Positions 36,746 to 50,298 of a stretch of DNA of 64,000 bases are shown here, piece by piece; position 1 is the stretch's first letter, and each line of letters starts with the position of its first letter. The notes below the pieces were generated by a model, which ran no database searches, had not been told where the DNA came from, and saw only the letters and a list, made by a program, of their open reading frames with translations. This DNA is from Casuarina equisetifolia (taxonomy: Eukaryota; Streptophyta; Magnoliopsida; Fagales; Casuarinaceae), in NCBI GenBank assembly GCA_028551475.1, contig CM052360.1:10156501-10220500 (forward strand), read 5' to 3'. Position numbers and translations under genes: made by a program.

Positions 36746-37985
36746 ATTCATTTGGATATCTAGCATTCCATTCGATTTTCACTACCTTAAATATCCGCCA
36801 AAATTTGAATCTGACAACTGCGTCCTCAGCACACATTTGTTTTTGATTCGGGCGGGGCAAAGTTATTGTTTTCCATTTATACAACTTGACAATTTTGGAG
36901 GCAGGTACTTGTCCATCTAAATTTACCTCTGACCCCAAGCGCAGGCATAGGTATGCCAATTTAGTCGGACCTCATGGCGGGTGCTCAAATTTTCTATGAA
37001 AAATGCTTCATATTATGGCCATGTGTGGTGGGGTGCCTGGCTTTAGGTAGTTGCTGAATACTACATGGGCATCTGAGATGATCTACATGCCGAATGTCTT
37101 TGTAACCATTTAGCTAAGAATAGATATTTGAGAGGAGGATATGGGCTGTTGTAATCCATATGAAGGGATGTGGATCCTTAGAATTATTTCAATTTTGATT
37201 ACAATACTCCCAATGAAAGTAGGCCTGGTTTTAAACCCAATCTTCTTGATTGTTTTCTTCTATTGAAGTTATTATGAATGCTTGGGTCTTGGCCTTCTTC
37301 TTTAGCTCTTCTTAATTCTTTAGGAAATCTAAACATAGATGTGTGCATGTAATGAATATATGACTATTTTGTCAAGAGGCTTAAACTTACTAGTTAATTA
37401 TGGATCGATACTTTTGAATACCATTAATATACTGTCATGCTTTGCATGGTCGTCCTAATAATTTACTCTGTGGTGTCCTACACTCTAGGTAATTTTTTCA
37501 GCTAGTTGTCCTTTTAGTGGTTTGAATTTAAAATATAAGAGTGACTTTAATGTCAGAAATATAATCATTTTGTCAATAAATCTAAATATGGTGAGCAGTC
37601 ATGAATCATTAGTCTTAACTATTGACCCAACCCAGGCCCATTAACCTGTTACAGTGGTTTTCATGTAAAAAAGCACTGTAACTTTTTTCTTTTTTTTTTT
37701 ATCATTATTACTGCTGTAGTTGTGGTTGTTATTATCAAAAGTTAAGCGCGAAATCCGTTCTGGGCCTTCCAATACTGAGGCCCACGTTGATTTGCCACCC
37801 GAAGTGCGTAGGTTAACTCCCATCACCACTGACGCGCACACTATACTCACTCATCCTACGATCAGAGCAAAATGAAGACCAGTGGCTGCAGTGTTATCCG
37901 ACAGCGGTCCTCACCTCCTATTCCCCGAAACATTTCTTCAAAACCGGTGGATAATCAGGAGGCATTTTGAAGAGATAGTGAAGCA
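36746..37985. other. 3' flank of the U2AF-like gene and upstream region of RPL28
   Basis: The first 450 bases or so are probably the 3' untranslated region of the U2AF-like gene. The rest is spacer, and the RPL28 promoter and leader lie within the last 250 bases. No additional coding sequence was recognised. Confidence 0.5.
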
Positions 37986-39032
37986 ATGGCAGCGTCGGCG
38001 ACGTCGGGAGTGTTTCTGGGAAGCACTTCCTGTCTATGCTTCCGCAGAACAGATTCCTCAAAGAGACCGTCGTTAGTGTCTTTCAGGACCAGAGCGGCGT
38101 CGGAGCTAGGATTCGGAAATTCTCAATTGAGCGGCACCAAAATTTCGGCCACTCACTGGGACGTTACCGGAGTTATCTCCGCCCCTCTCACACCTCTTCC
38201 TCAACCTATTGTAGCCCGTAAGAAAAGAAGACAAAAGTTCTTTCTTTCTTTGTTCCTCATGTTTCCACTAGACCGAGATCTTATTATTTGTTCAATTTTG
38301 TTTTGGGGTTTCATGCTTTAAGTCCACAAGCAAATGTGGTCGAATGTGAGGCTGCAGTAGTGTCTGCTAATTATGGGTCTGATTGAAGTTTAAATTTTGA
38401 ATGAGCTCTGTGTTTGTCAGTTCATACATGAGCTGATAGTTATCGGTTGATAGCGAAAATGGGAAATGTGGGAGCTAGAGAGTATTATGCTGAAGTTTAT
38501 TTTTATGTAAAGTTAGTGCTTAGTGTATGTAAAGAGGATATATGAAGCCAACCCCAATGAAGTTGGGATTGAGGTTCAGACGAGTTAGGTAACTTCGTTT
38601 TAATGAGAATTGAAGATGTACTATTTTGAAGTGTGAGCAGTTGTTGCCTTCCTGGCTTTCTTTCTGATGATTTTTGTCCTCCCTTGTCTATCTTAAAGTG
38701 ATTAGTCATTACAATAGATGACCATCTCAATGGCTTTTGCCAGAACTCTCATTATTGTATGGTTATTTTATTTTATTTCTTACTTTTTTGTTTTTTCAGG
38801 TAGGATCTGTCCCTTCACTGGGAAGAAGGCAAACAGAGCAAACAAAATTTCTTTCTCTGCCCATAAGACGAAGAAGTTGCAGTTTGTGAACCTACAGTAC
38901 AAGAGGGTTTGGTGGGAAGCTGGTAAGCGCTATGTCAAACTGCGGTTATCAACCAAGGCACTGAAGACCATAGAGAAGAATGGCCTGGATGCTGTAGCTA
39001 AGAAGGCTGGAATAGACCTTCGCAAGGAGTAA
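37986..39032 (+). CDS. RPL28: 50S ribosomal protein L28 (bL28), chloroplast, nuclear-encoded
   Basis: Large-subunit protein of the plastid ribosome. Two exons, 37986-38217 and 38800-39032, with GT-AG borders and a split Arg codon; 465 nt, giving 154 aa. The first 45 or so residues are rich in Ser, Arg and Thr ([16 protein letters not shown]...), a plastid transit peptide. The mature part begins around [15 protein letters not shown] and carries the bL28 core [38 protein letters not shown] and [20 protein letters not shown], ending [10 protein letters not shown]. This agrees with recalled Arabidopsis PRPL28 (143 aa, At2g33450) over the whole mature region. The first ATG of the open frame is used, and its transit peptide starts there. 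No defects are seen. Confidence 0.97.
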
Positions 39033-41033
39033 TGAGGCCTTTGTTACAAGCCTTTGGATTTGTTGGTAAAGCTTATCTACTTCATCCTTGTTATGATTTT
39101 GTACTCTCTGTTACGTTTCAGTTGGATCTCCTATTTAAATGAAGGTTTCATTAAAACAAGCCTGCAAGTTTTTATGTATTTCTCCATTGCATGCATTCAT
39201 GGAAATATGAATCCATGGTTTTAATTGCTATGAACCCTGTGAAAATCTCTTTCCATCGGCAATGTCCTCCTTAGTTTCCCTTTCTGCTAATGGCAAACCA
39301 AGATAGTGAAGAAAATGGAAGATGTAGGACACTGAAAAAGTTTAGAAGATATACTATTAAGTTACTCACCCTGCTTTCAGAAGAAATTGTTCTATCGTGG
39401 ATGCATCATTTCTGGCTTTCCAAAGTTGCTTGATAGTGAAAAACAGTGTGTTTATTGTTATATGGCATATGACTAGAAAGTAGTTTATGTTACTCGAGTG
39501 ACCAATATCAGACGCATCTTTCAAGTCTGCCTAGAGGATCAAATTCTCTGTAGCCACTTACGACACGACAAAGTTGTGACTCCCAAAAGATTTTCTAGGC
39601 AGGCACCCATTTTCCTCAACTACCATTAAGAGTATGAATAGATGTAACTTGTAATCTAACATACCAGTACTCCAAGTGAAAATTGATTGACAAGACAAGG
39701 CATACTGTGGTTGTGAAGCACCATGGACTAAAACCTGAAGTTCCATGTGTAATTTCGAATCGTTTAGAGAGAGAGAGAGAGAGAGAGAAAAGGAAAGTTA
39801 TAGGTAGCTAGTACTTGAATTCTTGCCGACAATACATGCTTCCAAGTGATAAAAGAACCAACTCGGCATCTGTATCTTGCACTGTGATGTCAAGTCCTTT
39901 AAAAGTTAGATGGAACTTAAAATAAGTAAAAAGAGGGAACTTCAAGTGTTCTCAACATGATAATTCTAGCAGCTCTGTTATTTATCCAACTCGACATTGC
40001 CGATGGGTTCCTAACAATTGTTGAACAAAGTTGTTGCACACAATCTCTAATGAGTAAGTTCGAAGGGCCTTATGCAAAGGAAGGCACTGTGACGGATTAT
40101 GAAAAATATCATTCTACGACAATGATATAGAATAACAGTTGTAAGACCAACGAAGATTATGGAGCAAGTTACGTCAGATATCGGTCTCTGTCTCTGTACC
40201 AACCTACCCTATGAGTACCCGTAACAGTATCAGGAACAGCGTGCAGCAGCAACTATGAACCCCAGCCGCCGCTGGGCATCACAGCACGAACTCTACCAAC
40301 ATCTGTTGATGGAGTAACAGATAAAGATTCTCTTGTCGAAAATGTGCTAAAACTCCAGCATCTGGCTTTTACAAAGACCCGAAACATAAATGGCAGATCC
40401 ACAATTGGCATTTTTTATCTCTCCAGTAAAAATGCTGAAGGCTTCACTTATCCATGAAATAATGGAGACTTAGTCTGACAGCCTTGTTTGACTGTTCTAT
40501 TAGTTTGTGTCCAGTAGGAAGTACCAATTATGAGAGGTATACAAAAACGGCTAATCCAGGATTGATGTTTGATGGAACATTTTGATCTGACGGTAATAAT
40601 TGTCAGTAACAGCCTTGGGCTGGTTAGAACTCGTCAGATGCGGACGGCTTTTATGGAGATTTTCTTCCATTGTAATCTTGTGAATGCGTCGAAAACTGTT
40701 AAAATCAGATGCATTGGAACTGCATCTTCTTCTCTCTCAACCTCAGAACGAGGACATGCAGAAAATATTCCCTGTAAAACTTGAATTGGGCTACCGTAAA
40801 AGGACCCGAATAGCATTCAAAATAAAGCAATTGAACAATGAAACATATTCTATTTTATTTTATTTTATAAAACTTCTTTTTGCCTTCTTCCTTTTTTTTT
40901 TTTTTTTTTTTGGTGGGTAGGGGGAAGAAAGTTGGAGAGAGAGAGAGAGAGACATCAATTTACAGCATAGACAAAGCGGGTAGTAATCGACAGTCACAGG
41001 GCTCCCTGACACGAAACGTACATGTAGGGTTGA
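39033..41033. other. Intergenic region between convergent RPL28 and NPGR2
   Basis: Two kilobases holding the 3' ends of both genes. A (GA)n run lies at about 39766-39789, and poly-T plus GA runs at about 40892-40952, next to the NPGR2 stop. A GC-richer patch near 40180-40330 has no recognised product and no proper start. Confidence 0.5.
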
Positions 41034-44000
41034 TCATCTGTAGGGTTCAATGGGTGCAGATTCTTCAAGAAGTGCTGCAGCCTCAAAGCATTCAGCAGCC
41101 TCTAGTTCTGATGCTCCAAGATCAGCTTTGTAGAGAAGGCCAAGATTGTACCAAGCAGAAGGATTTGTTTTGTCAAGTCGAAGTGCATCAGTGAGAAGGC
41201 TTCTTACAACCGGCAATGATTGGCTACCAAGCTCTCGGAGCACGCAGGCGGTGGATATCAAGCTCGGGACATGGTTCGGTTCCACATCTAATGCTTTTCT
41301 GAATGCCTTCAGGGCTTCTTGGTGGAGACCCTTCGCTTCATACAGTAAACCTATCAAGTCACAAAAGTTTTTCAGTTCCTGATGTCAAGGCAGAAAATTG
41401 ACCTTCAGTCGCTAGTTAAGAAATAAGCACTATAGTTTAGATTAGAATAGATATCTGTTATTTCAAGCAATTTATAGTTTTGGGTTCCATTATGAACAGA
41501 AGGGACAGTGACATTTTATGGAGTTTCAAAAGGACCACAGCACTTTAGAGGCTGAAAGAGAAGTTTCTTTTTCACTTTGCCAGAATAGGCGGCTCTTTAG
41601 GATGTGAAGCTACTCTCGAGTCCGTTCTAAAATCTTGACTACTGTTTTGAAGTTGTTCCTCTCCCAACTTCCTTTAGAAGTTGCTTTAATTTCAATTCTG
41701 GGTGTATTCCTTTGAGCTATTATAGTTTATCCTTGTTCTTCTGAATAAATATCCCCTAACAGAAGAAATAACTTCCAGAAGTTACACAGGGAAATCTCGC
41801 ACCGAATTGCTTCACAAGCTACATAATGGAGAATCTCAGTCTGGAACTGGGCATTCTTCAGTTATAGTTGATATACTGGAAAAGGGTGCAAACTTATCTA
41901 GTGGCCATAAAGAGTGATTCCTCAAGCAGGTCCAAAGATATAATTAACTTTAAACAAGATAAACAAAGCCAAAAATATTAAGAAATAAGGTTCTAAGCCT
42001 GCAAGGACATAAAGGCAACATGCAAAGCAGATATACCTGTAGCATGCCATCTAGAAGCAGAATAAGGATGGATGGCCTGGGACTTTGAAAGGCAAACCTC
42101 AGCATCACGCCACTGGGACAAGCTTGTATATACATTGGCTAAATCATGCCATGTTTCCATTTCCAATCTTCTATCGTAGTGTCTCCTGTTCTATAAGAGA
42201 AAAATGTAATTGGTGTAGGCTATTTGTGTTCTGGAAATATTAATTAGGTGCAGGGATCAAAGTTAACTATTCTACTACTCCTTCCAGAAACAGAGCTCTA
42301 AACCTTCACCATGACATACTCTTAATGCATTCAGAATAGCAAAACAAAATTCATCACTGAAAAAGATGGGATTTATAAAGCTGATGATGATGATTATGAT
42401 AACAATAATAATAATAATAATAATAGCAGCATCTATAACAAAAATATGCTGTAAAATCAATACGTTTTAAATGCTTTAAGATTATGCTTAAACCAACTTT
42501 ACTCTCAAGCCAGGATTATCAGTTACAAAAGACAATTAAGCAATCTTGTCACTGTGAAAGGATACATATTATTGAAACTATCAGAACATAATTGTCCATT
42601 ATTCTCCAGAGAAAAAAGGAGCTGTATAAGGTGAAATCTCATGTATTGCTCTGAATCAGAGATCGGTTGAATCAAATAATGAATTTTGACGCCTAATAAC
42701 AACATCATAAGAAGAGATCTAAAATGGTAGTCCATCAGGCACCATACCTTTAATAATTTCCTCCCACCTCCGAAGCTTTTAGTGCGAACTTGAAGAACTG
42801 CAAGAAGATGAGTAAACGTCTCAATGGCATTCTTCAATCGACCTTGTGCTATCAGGAGTTTAGCTTTAGTTCGTAACAGTTCTCCTTGGTCCCATTTTGC
42901 AGTCTGTTCCAAACCAGCATTAATTACAGTCTCTGCCTCAACAAAACGTTTCTGAGCTGACAATATTCGTGCCACAAGGATATACCCTTTAACACTAGAA
43001 CCAGCTTCAAGTTTCAGCAGCTGCTTTGCATAATGAAGTGCAACATCCAGCTTCCTCTGCTCAGCATATTCTAGGCAGAGATGTAAGACAATGTACGGAT
43101 CTCCTTCACTCATTGTTCTCTCAGCAGTTTCTAGTGCCTCAAGTGCATCAGACTGCTTTAAAATCCTCTCAGAATCAGAAGCAACCAATCTGGACTTAGC
43201 TGACTGTAAAATACCCAGTAAGCAGTTCGCAACACTAGCCACTTGGCTGCATTTTCCATGCAATTCAGAAAGTGCTTTCCAAGCATAACCAATCCCTTCA
43301 TCAATGCAACCCAAATTCTCCCCACACAGTTTTGAAGCCAGTAATAGCTCCAACATTGAGTCATGGTTCTCCCTATTATGCAAAAAGTTCCTCAGAAGAT
43401 TCAGAGCAACCTTATCCTCACCTTCCCCATGATAACAAAGAGCAAGTGTGCAATATCTTTCTTTCCCATCCATGATTCTAGGATCCAATTCTTCAACCTC
43501 ATGAGCTAGGGCCCTTAGTCCACCCGAAACAGAGAGGGCAAAAGAAAGGTGTTCAAGGATTGATGGATCCCATCTAACCCTTTTAAGAATGCATTTTCTG
43601 AGCAGAATCAGTAACAGAAGAGCAGCCTCTTCCAAATTGTTTCTTGGAACAAAGGAGCCTTCCATCTGTGAACGAAGATTAGGAGGGTTTGCATCACAAC
43701 CGCTATACAGAAGAAAAATGGCAAATTCCTTCTGTATCTTTGCAGTGGTTTCAATGTCAAGATTCCAATGATAAAGGAGGGCTCGCCGGTATGATAATAT
43801 AGCTTCTTGGGGAGCCCCAGCAAGCTTCCATAACTCCGGAAGCAATTCAACTGCCTTCATTAGAGTCTCCAGTAATTTACAATCTGATGCAAAGTTCTCG
43901 GGCAAGCCCTCTAGTAATGCAGATTCAGTAGTGTCCAAAATAATTTTACAAGATTGAGCAGCTTCTGCAAAAAATGTGTCAAGAAGGAAGGTCAGTCTCC

Positions 44001-46348
44001 TCTAAGCAATGTTATAAGTATACCATCCACCCGTCCAGCCCATGGAGAAAGACACCCTACAACAGGCATTCTGTGGGGTAGAGGGGAAGTGGGGGGGAGG
44101 GTGGAAGAACCCACCATGCAGATCTTAAACCAATTAATTGTGCTCGTTGATTTATTATGCAGAACAAAAACAAACACAAATTCCTGATTTGGTCAAGAAA
44201 AGTAGACAAAGGATTAAGGGAAAAAAAAACATGCTGCTTGGTTGAAAATAACCCATGGCTCCAAAAACATAAAAGCAAGCACGAAGAAGACACAACAATG
44301 CAAACAGATAAAGTGCACTCCAGTCCCAGGGAATACCTTCAAACCTCCCAAGACTCTCCAATGATTTTGCTTTGAGGAATATAGCTTCAAGGAGCAAGCT
44401 AACGGCATGCATAGACATGGGTACGGTGGCATCACTCTGCGAATGGCGTCTATTGTGTTCACATCGTCTAGAAATGGAAACTTTCATCTTTGGGGTCACT
44501 GCAGCGATGTCTATTCCTTCAAACACATGAAGAGCAGCTTCTGTGTGTCCTTTCTGATACTCAAGCCTTCCTAATAGAGCTCTTGCTTCCTAAAAGAATA
44601 AACTGTCTCAGCTTCACAAAATTTGTAACTAAGATTCTGAGAAAGCTCCAAGAGAACCCAGATTCCAACATATACATGGGCACTAGCTGGCCTTAAAACA
44701 AGTGTCAAAGAAAAGCGTACAAACATTTGTAGATCCTCGCAATAAATATGATAGACATCTATCAATTCAGGAGAAACATAGTCCACACTTGCACATCCAT
44801 GACGTGGGTGCATGCCCATTAGATTCTTTTTCAGAAAGCTAACTCGTTATATGATAAGTTAAAGAAATTGCTTGCAGCAACACAATTCCACTTGTAAATC
44901 CACGTTCTAGGGAACTCAAATAACCTATGCAACTAATTTCCCTTGTTGTTAACCCGTGTGACAATGTTCAAATCATTTTGATAATAGTCAGTTTGATATG
45001 TTTAACAGAAGTTCGAACTTGGTGGAGGTAAACAAGGAGATTATACAAAAAAATAAAAATTAAAAATTACAACCATCTTTTACATACATTTTGGTTACAT
45101 CACAAATGGTTACACATTTCACGACATAGCTTTGGCTAAAAAAGATATCAGAAGTTATCACAAATGCAGATATCAGAAGTTATGATGAAAAATGAGCATC
45201 ATGAACTAGTGGAATCCTGAACCAGTCTCTCTTGCAACTCAACCAATAGCCGACAGTTCAGATGCCAGAAATTGACAGTTGTTTGGGTAGCACATCAGCG
45301 GGGTTCAAAACGTTCCATATGTGGAAGTGATGAATGAAAGAGACTGTCATGTAATTCTCAAAATTTGCATTGGAGTTGCAACTTTGGTGGTAATAGGATT
45401 GCTAACATAACAATGTATAGTATAGTCACAACCATTGTGGAGGACTATATTTAAATTACCAAATTAAATAAACGAAGCAATATGTTTAGTAGAAAAAAGA
45501 AGATTCAGTCCCTACCAATTGCCAATACACACACACACACCCCCCCCGAAAATGAACAGAGTTGATAATGTTAGAACAAAGACTAGTTCTGCCATGAAGT
45601 TGAAAATTGAATCCCTATTTTATGTTAGCATTTAACAAAGTTCCATCATCCTAATGTGAGAATGAACAAAATTCGGAGCCATCACTATTACCGGGGGGAG
45701 ATATGACTTCTACAAGCTTACAAAATACCCACTTTATGATGATGGTAGTTGCTGTTCTATGTCATCCAATATTTAATGTTCATTTTGTTGTACCACAAAA
45801 TGCATAAGGAACCATCAAAGTCTGGGGAACGTGATCAGAGAGACCCTTTACCACATAAGTTTTTAAACCACTCCAGTACAGCTCCTTACATAGATTTTAA
45901 GATGTTCACGGGTCTTCTATGGAGAAGCATCTACATAAATACATGTCCTTACTGCATATATGTACCAGGAAATTATGCATGACAACAGGATAAAGAAGTT
46001 CATATATTCCACATTTGCTATTATGCATGACAGATCAAAAAAAGATCCAACAAGACTTAAAGAGATAAGCAGAAATCAGATGAAATTAACCTCATAGTTC
46101 AGATAACCACTCTCACGAAGAGACGACTCTGCTTCTTCAATGTTACTATTGTCCACCTTCGTTTCTTTCTCACCAGTTCGCGATGAATAGCCGCTTGCTG
46201 AATAGTCTCGAGTCGCTAGTGAATCCGATGAATGAACGATGTCCTCTACCTTCAATTGCTCCCCAGAACAAATACACTTCATCATCATTTTCGACAACCT
46301 CTCTCGAATGCTGAATACTTGCTTGCTCAGCCAACTCTTAGTCCTCAT
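41034..46348 (-). CDS. NPGR2: NO POLLEN GERMINATION RELATED 2-like TPR protein
   Basis: NPG/NPGR proteins are calmodulin-binding tetratricopeptide scaffolds. They are related to TTC7 and described as part of the plant PI4K-alpha1 complex at the plasma membrane. Exons are 46091-46348, 44337-44589, 42748-43964, 42037-42190 and 41034-41350; all junctions are GT-AG, and the sum is 2199 nt, giving 732 aa (Arabidopsis NPGR2 is about 739). Recognisable parts are MKCICSGEQ near the N-terminus, DSLATRDYSASGYSSRTGE, NIEEAESSLRESGYLNYE, FEGIDIAAVTPKMK, MSMHAVSLLLEAIFLKAKSL, AVELLPELWKLAGAPQEAI, SYRRALLYHWNLD, ARILSAQKRFVEAETVI and a C-terminal TPR pair ending SAPIEPYR. The start at 46348 (MRTKSWLSK) aligns with the Arabidopsis N-terminus; the frame is open upstream to 46465. 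It converges with RPL28. NPGR2 is preferred over NPG1 or NPGR1 on these motifs. Confidence 0.95.
42403..42425. repeat. (AAT)n microsatellite in NPGR2 intron 3
   Basis: About seven AAT triplets in the intron between exons 3 and 4 of NPGR2. Confidence 0.85.
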
Positions 46349-49300
46349 ACCGGATAAATCCAGTTGAAATTCTTCGACAGTAGCATCAACGCAGAAACTT
46401 TCAGACTCAGAACACCTCCAAGAACAGAGATAAACGAAACAAAAAATGCTATACCAAACTTCCAATTTTCAAAAAGATTTACTTTTTAATTCTGTTAAGC
46501 AAATAGGTATATATATATATATATATATATATATTTCCTCCGAAAAGCTAGTATTTAGAATTCAAAAATCCAAATAATCGCATGAGATGAAAAACCAACT
46601 AAGTTTCTATAAGCCACTTCAATGTCCATCCCAACCACCAAGAAGAAGCCTAGAGCAACCCATTAGCCCGTCAAAGATGAGCAGAACAACATAGTTCAAC
46701 GACCCAGATGAACTGAACACGGGCTAAATAGAGATACAGCTAAGTGGTACGATTTTGGAAGCTAAAGTGGAAGAAAAGGAAACCCATTACAGCATTGACA
46801 GAGAAAGAACAAATGAGATCAAAACGCTTTCTCAAGAAAGTACCTTTTGATGGACAAAAAGCATTGACCGAGCCCACAAGACATCAAGACCGCTTGGCAT
46901 CTCTACAATTCCTCCGAGAAAAGTTCCCTTGATTTTCTCTCGCTGAACAAGAATCCAAAGCTCCAAGAACTTTTTTCTCTCTTTGTAGGCCCTTTCTGTG
47001 TTCCCGGAACTTACTGCTATTTTGCTTCAACGCCACAGTTGTCCAAAGTTGAAGCAGCACGGAGAAGTCAGAATTCGAGCATTAAATTATAATCTACTCC
47101 TGGTCCAGCCTTTAAGGTGTGAATGGTCAAGTTTGAACAAAGGAAGATTTTATTTTTTTAGTTAATCTTCAATAAGAGTAAACTGAAGGATTATGTGGCA
47201 CTTTTAATATTCAGTGGTTTCCTTTCAAAGATTGAGACAACTGGAAAGGAATGTCACTGGCCCAGTTTGAAATCTTGCCCCTCCCTTGCGGTCAACAGCC
47301 GGCAAGTACAAGGCAATCTCTCTGTTTCTTTTTCTACTTTTAGAGCCATTGCCTTTTGTTCTTCAAGTTCTGTAAAAACCTAAGCCCAAGAATTTCTTTG
47401 GACATGGAATCAAGTCCAGGCTTTTGCCGTGAAAAAGACGAGAGAATAAAGTAACACACAACTCTAGGATCGCCCATGTTCATTGGATAACTTCTTAAAC
47501 TGAGGACACATCTCTAAATAATGCTTGTCAATCCTGCGGTGGACCAGGACTTCAGTTGGTGTCTCCATCCCGATACAACAAAAGGAGGAGGATACGCACG
47601 TAGCCAACCTCTCACAGAAGGCTTCAGAGAATCTGGGGGACCCGATCCTTAGGCTTCAGCGGTCAGCAGAATCTAACCTTTGGACACTTCTTCACAACTA
47701 AGGTTTTCAACATATACTATCCCAATATAATTACTATTAACGCTATGAATTATTCCATATTGTGAAGGCACGTACCTTTAGAGTTTTTTAAGTAAAAAGA
47801 ATTTCTTTTAATTCTTGGGTTAATTTTTTTTAATTAGACATTTAATTTTTCAACGTTGTGCTAGGCTTAAGTCTCTCCTATGACACCCCTTTAAATCTAC
47901 TATTTAGTATTATTGATGATCGATATTTATTCATCATGATAAAAGTATAGGTTAACTACTTGAATTGTTCTACATTACTAAAGTATGTACTAATGGACTT
48001 GTTTAAACAAAATAAACTTTTTTCTAAACTTTAAGTTAATTTTTAAATTAAACTTTAAGCTTTCTAACAATTAAAGAACAGAACAAGCCAGCAGGGGCTC
48101 CGTTCATAATAATGTTGGTGCAATTTCTGCTCATCCTTCCCTCGTGATATCATTAAGTAGACATGAATGAATGGGAAGATCGAACACCTTGAGGAAAATT
48201 TTTACTTTTTCTTGACATGAAACGTGACTTTCGGACACAATAATTGTGTGTTTTTCAACGGTTGGGCCAACTCTTGTCACGAGGAAGGATGTTGAAAAGT
48301 CGGAATTGAATATATGCCACTCGGCTTGCCTGTAAAATCCGTCAGAAGAAAACTGAAAAATATAGAGCACTCCAGAATTGTAATAATTGTAAGTTTGTTT
48401 ACCAAATTACGAAAAAAGTTATGTTTCGATGGGTCTTAAGACTTTTTTTTTTTTCGGGTTTTGTGTTTTGATTTTTTTTTTAAAATGTACTCTTAAAGAC
48501 AGTGCAAAACATTAAGGACCCAAAATAAAAAAAAGGAAAATTTTAGTATTATAATCTTTGACTTTGTGATTTTATTTCTTCATTTATTAAATTTATCTCC
48601 GTTACTAAATCAATCATTTCGTTTAAATAAAATGTGTAAGTAACGTGAAGAGGATTAATGATGATTCACGGGCCTCCTTTTGTCACGGAGGACAGAAGGA
48701 GGAATATTCTACCGCCCTTACTCATCCTCAATTAAAGGGTAGATCTCAATTTTCGAAGGCTAATATATATTGTTGTACATTAATTATAGGCTATGAATGT
48801 ATATAATATAAAAAGGAAAGACCTTCTAAATTCTTTTTAAGTTTTTATGTTTCAGATTGACAATATGAGTCATAGATTGACTAGTCAAATATGAGTTAAG
48901 TTTATTTGGTCTAGTTTTCCTTGTGTTGGTGTCATCGCTTAGGTGGTTCACCATTTTTTTCTTTTGTTTCCTTGTATACTCTATTTTAATGCATGGGTAT
49001 AACTGCTCTATTTACTGTGGAAACGTTAGAATCCTTTTCAGTTTTGATGACTCTGTTAAATAAGATTACATATTTAATGTTGTAACGTTTGTCTTATATG
49101 AAATATTTTCATTTTTTCGTTGTCTCAATTCAACATATTCTTTTGTAACTATTATATAGTTACACTCTAAATGAATAATCGATCACACATTTAATAAGCT
49201 AGGGGCATGAACACTTATAAAAAAAGCATCATTGAGGATCATTTTACTTACACATTTTTTATGCCATTCTTTAGATTCCCTCTAAAACTCCTTCACTTTC

Positions 49301-49968
49301 TTTTCCCACAATCCTCCTTTCGCTTTGATCCTAATTAAAGGTTGATGACTCTTGATACGTCAAAACACACTTAACAACCAAGATAAATCTATTTAGGTTG
49401 AATTTATACTATTTTATTTCATATACAAGATGAGAGTTTTATATCAAAAATAAAATAAATAAAATACAATAAAAATAAAAAAGAACTTTTAACTTATAAA
49501 CTAACTTTTAAATTAAATTTTTAGACCAAACAACACTTAACAACCAAGATAAATCAAATTCTAGCATTATCTTTCTTTCCCCCTTGTGATCTTACAAGTA
49601 ACACATAGCAGATGCCCTTTTTGTTGAGGAAAGAAGTCATTCCCCTAGGCAAAAGATTCCTACGCCTTTCTCTTTTTTACGGTGGTTATTGAGGCCTCAT
49701 GGACTGTTAAGGGAAAGCTGTCGCAAGGCATGTACGTTAGTTGGCAGCACCATTAATATTATCGGTTGCAGCTCTTTCGGAACACCTACCAATCGCAGGA
49801 GGAACGTAAATGCTCTTCCTGTAAAAGCTGCTACGAGCACAGTGGAGCTTTTTTTTTTTTATTTGCTCGGTGGGTGGGTGGGGACTACGACCAATATTTA
49901 AGGCTCATCCATGACATCGTTGATACTCTAGTTTTATTGCACTTTTTTTATGAGGCTTGAAGCAAATT
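46349..49968. other. NPGR2 leader/promoter and AT-rich intergenic spacer
   Basis: From 46349 to about 47050 lie the probable NPGR2 leader, possibly spliced, and its promoter, with an (AT)n run at 46509-46534. Beyond that is spacer with short AT-rich fragments like those near 11.5 kb. An open frame at 48131-48370 (minus) shows no recognised domain and is not called. Confidence 0.45.
46509..46534. repeat. (AT)n microsatellite upstream of NPGR2
   Basis: Alternating A and T for about 26 bases, some 160 bases upstream of the NPGR2 start. Confidence 0.9.
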
Positions 49969-50298
49969 GTTGACCTTGAAAAGAGCAGTTTGAAAGTTCA
50001 GTTTTGAAGAAATCAAAATGGGGTGGTAAACTGTTGACTAATACTATTTAAACCGCATGATTCCAAAGAATACAATAATTTTCTAACCAAATATTCTTGA
50101 AAGCCCAAGCATGCATTTTTCATTCCACAAATTGCATTTTTTGTGATTCACTAGAGCAAAATCTTGATCACTTCTTCTTCTCCCAACTTTTTTTTTTCTA
50201 GGGTTTGGCTTCTCCTCTAATAAGTGCTACACTTTAGGATAACAGAAGAACTTTAAAGACAGTTTTCTTTACTGTGTTGTCAAGTTGATATCAAAGGC
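49969..50298 (+). mobile_element. Possible degraded copia-type LTR with primer-binding site
   Basis: A 313-bp stretch starts TGTTGACC and ends TTGTCA at about 50281. It is followed two bases later by TTGATATCAAAGGCC, which resembles the tRNA-Met primer-binding site of plant copia elements. No internal coding domains or second LTR were found nearby, so this is a weak call based on layout alone. Confidence 0.3.

Noticed and set aside
38655-38710. CTGATGA box suggesting a C/D snoRNA in the RPL28 intron
   Set aside because: No D box (CTGA) at a suitable distance and no terminal stem.
40180-40450. GC-richer open stretch of about 65 codons near the NPGR2 3' end
   Set aside because: Bounded by stops without an ATG in a coding position, and not part of the NPGR2 family C-terminus, which ends cleanly at 41034.
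48131-48370. 79-codon minus-strand open frame
   Set aside because: No recognisable domain and no supporting exon structure.
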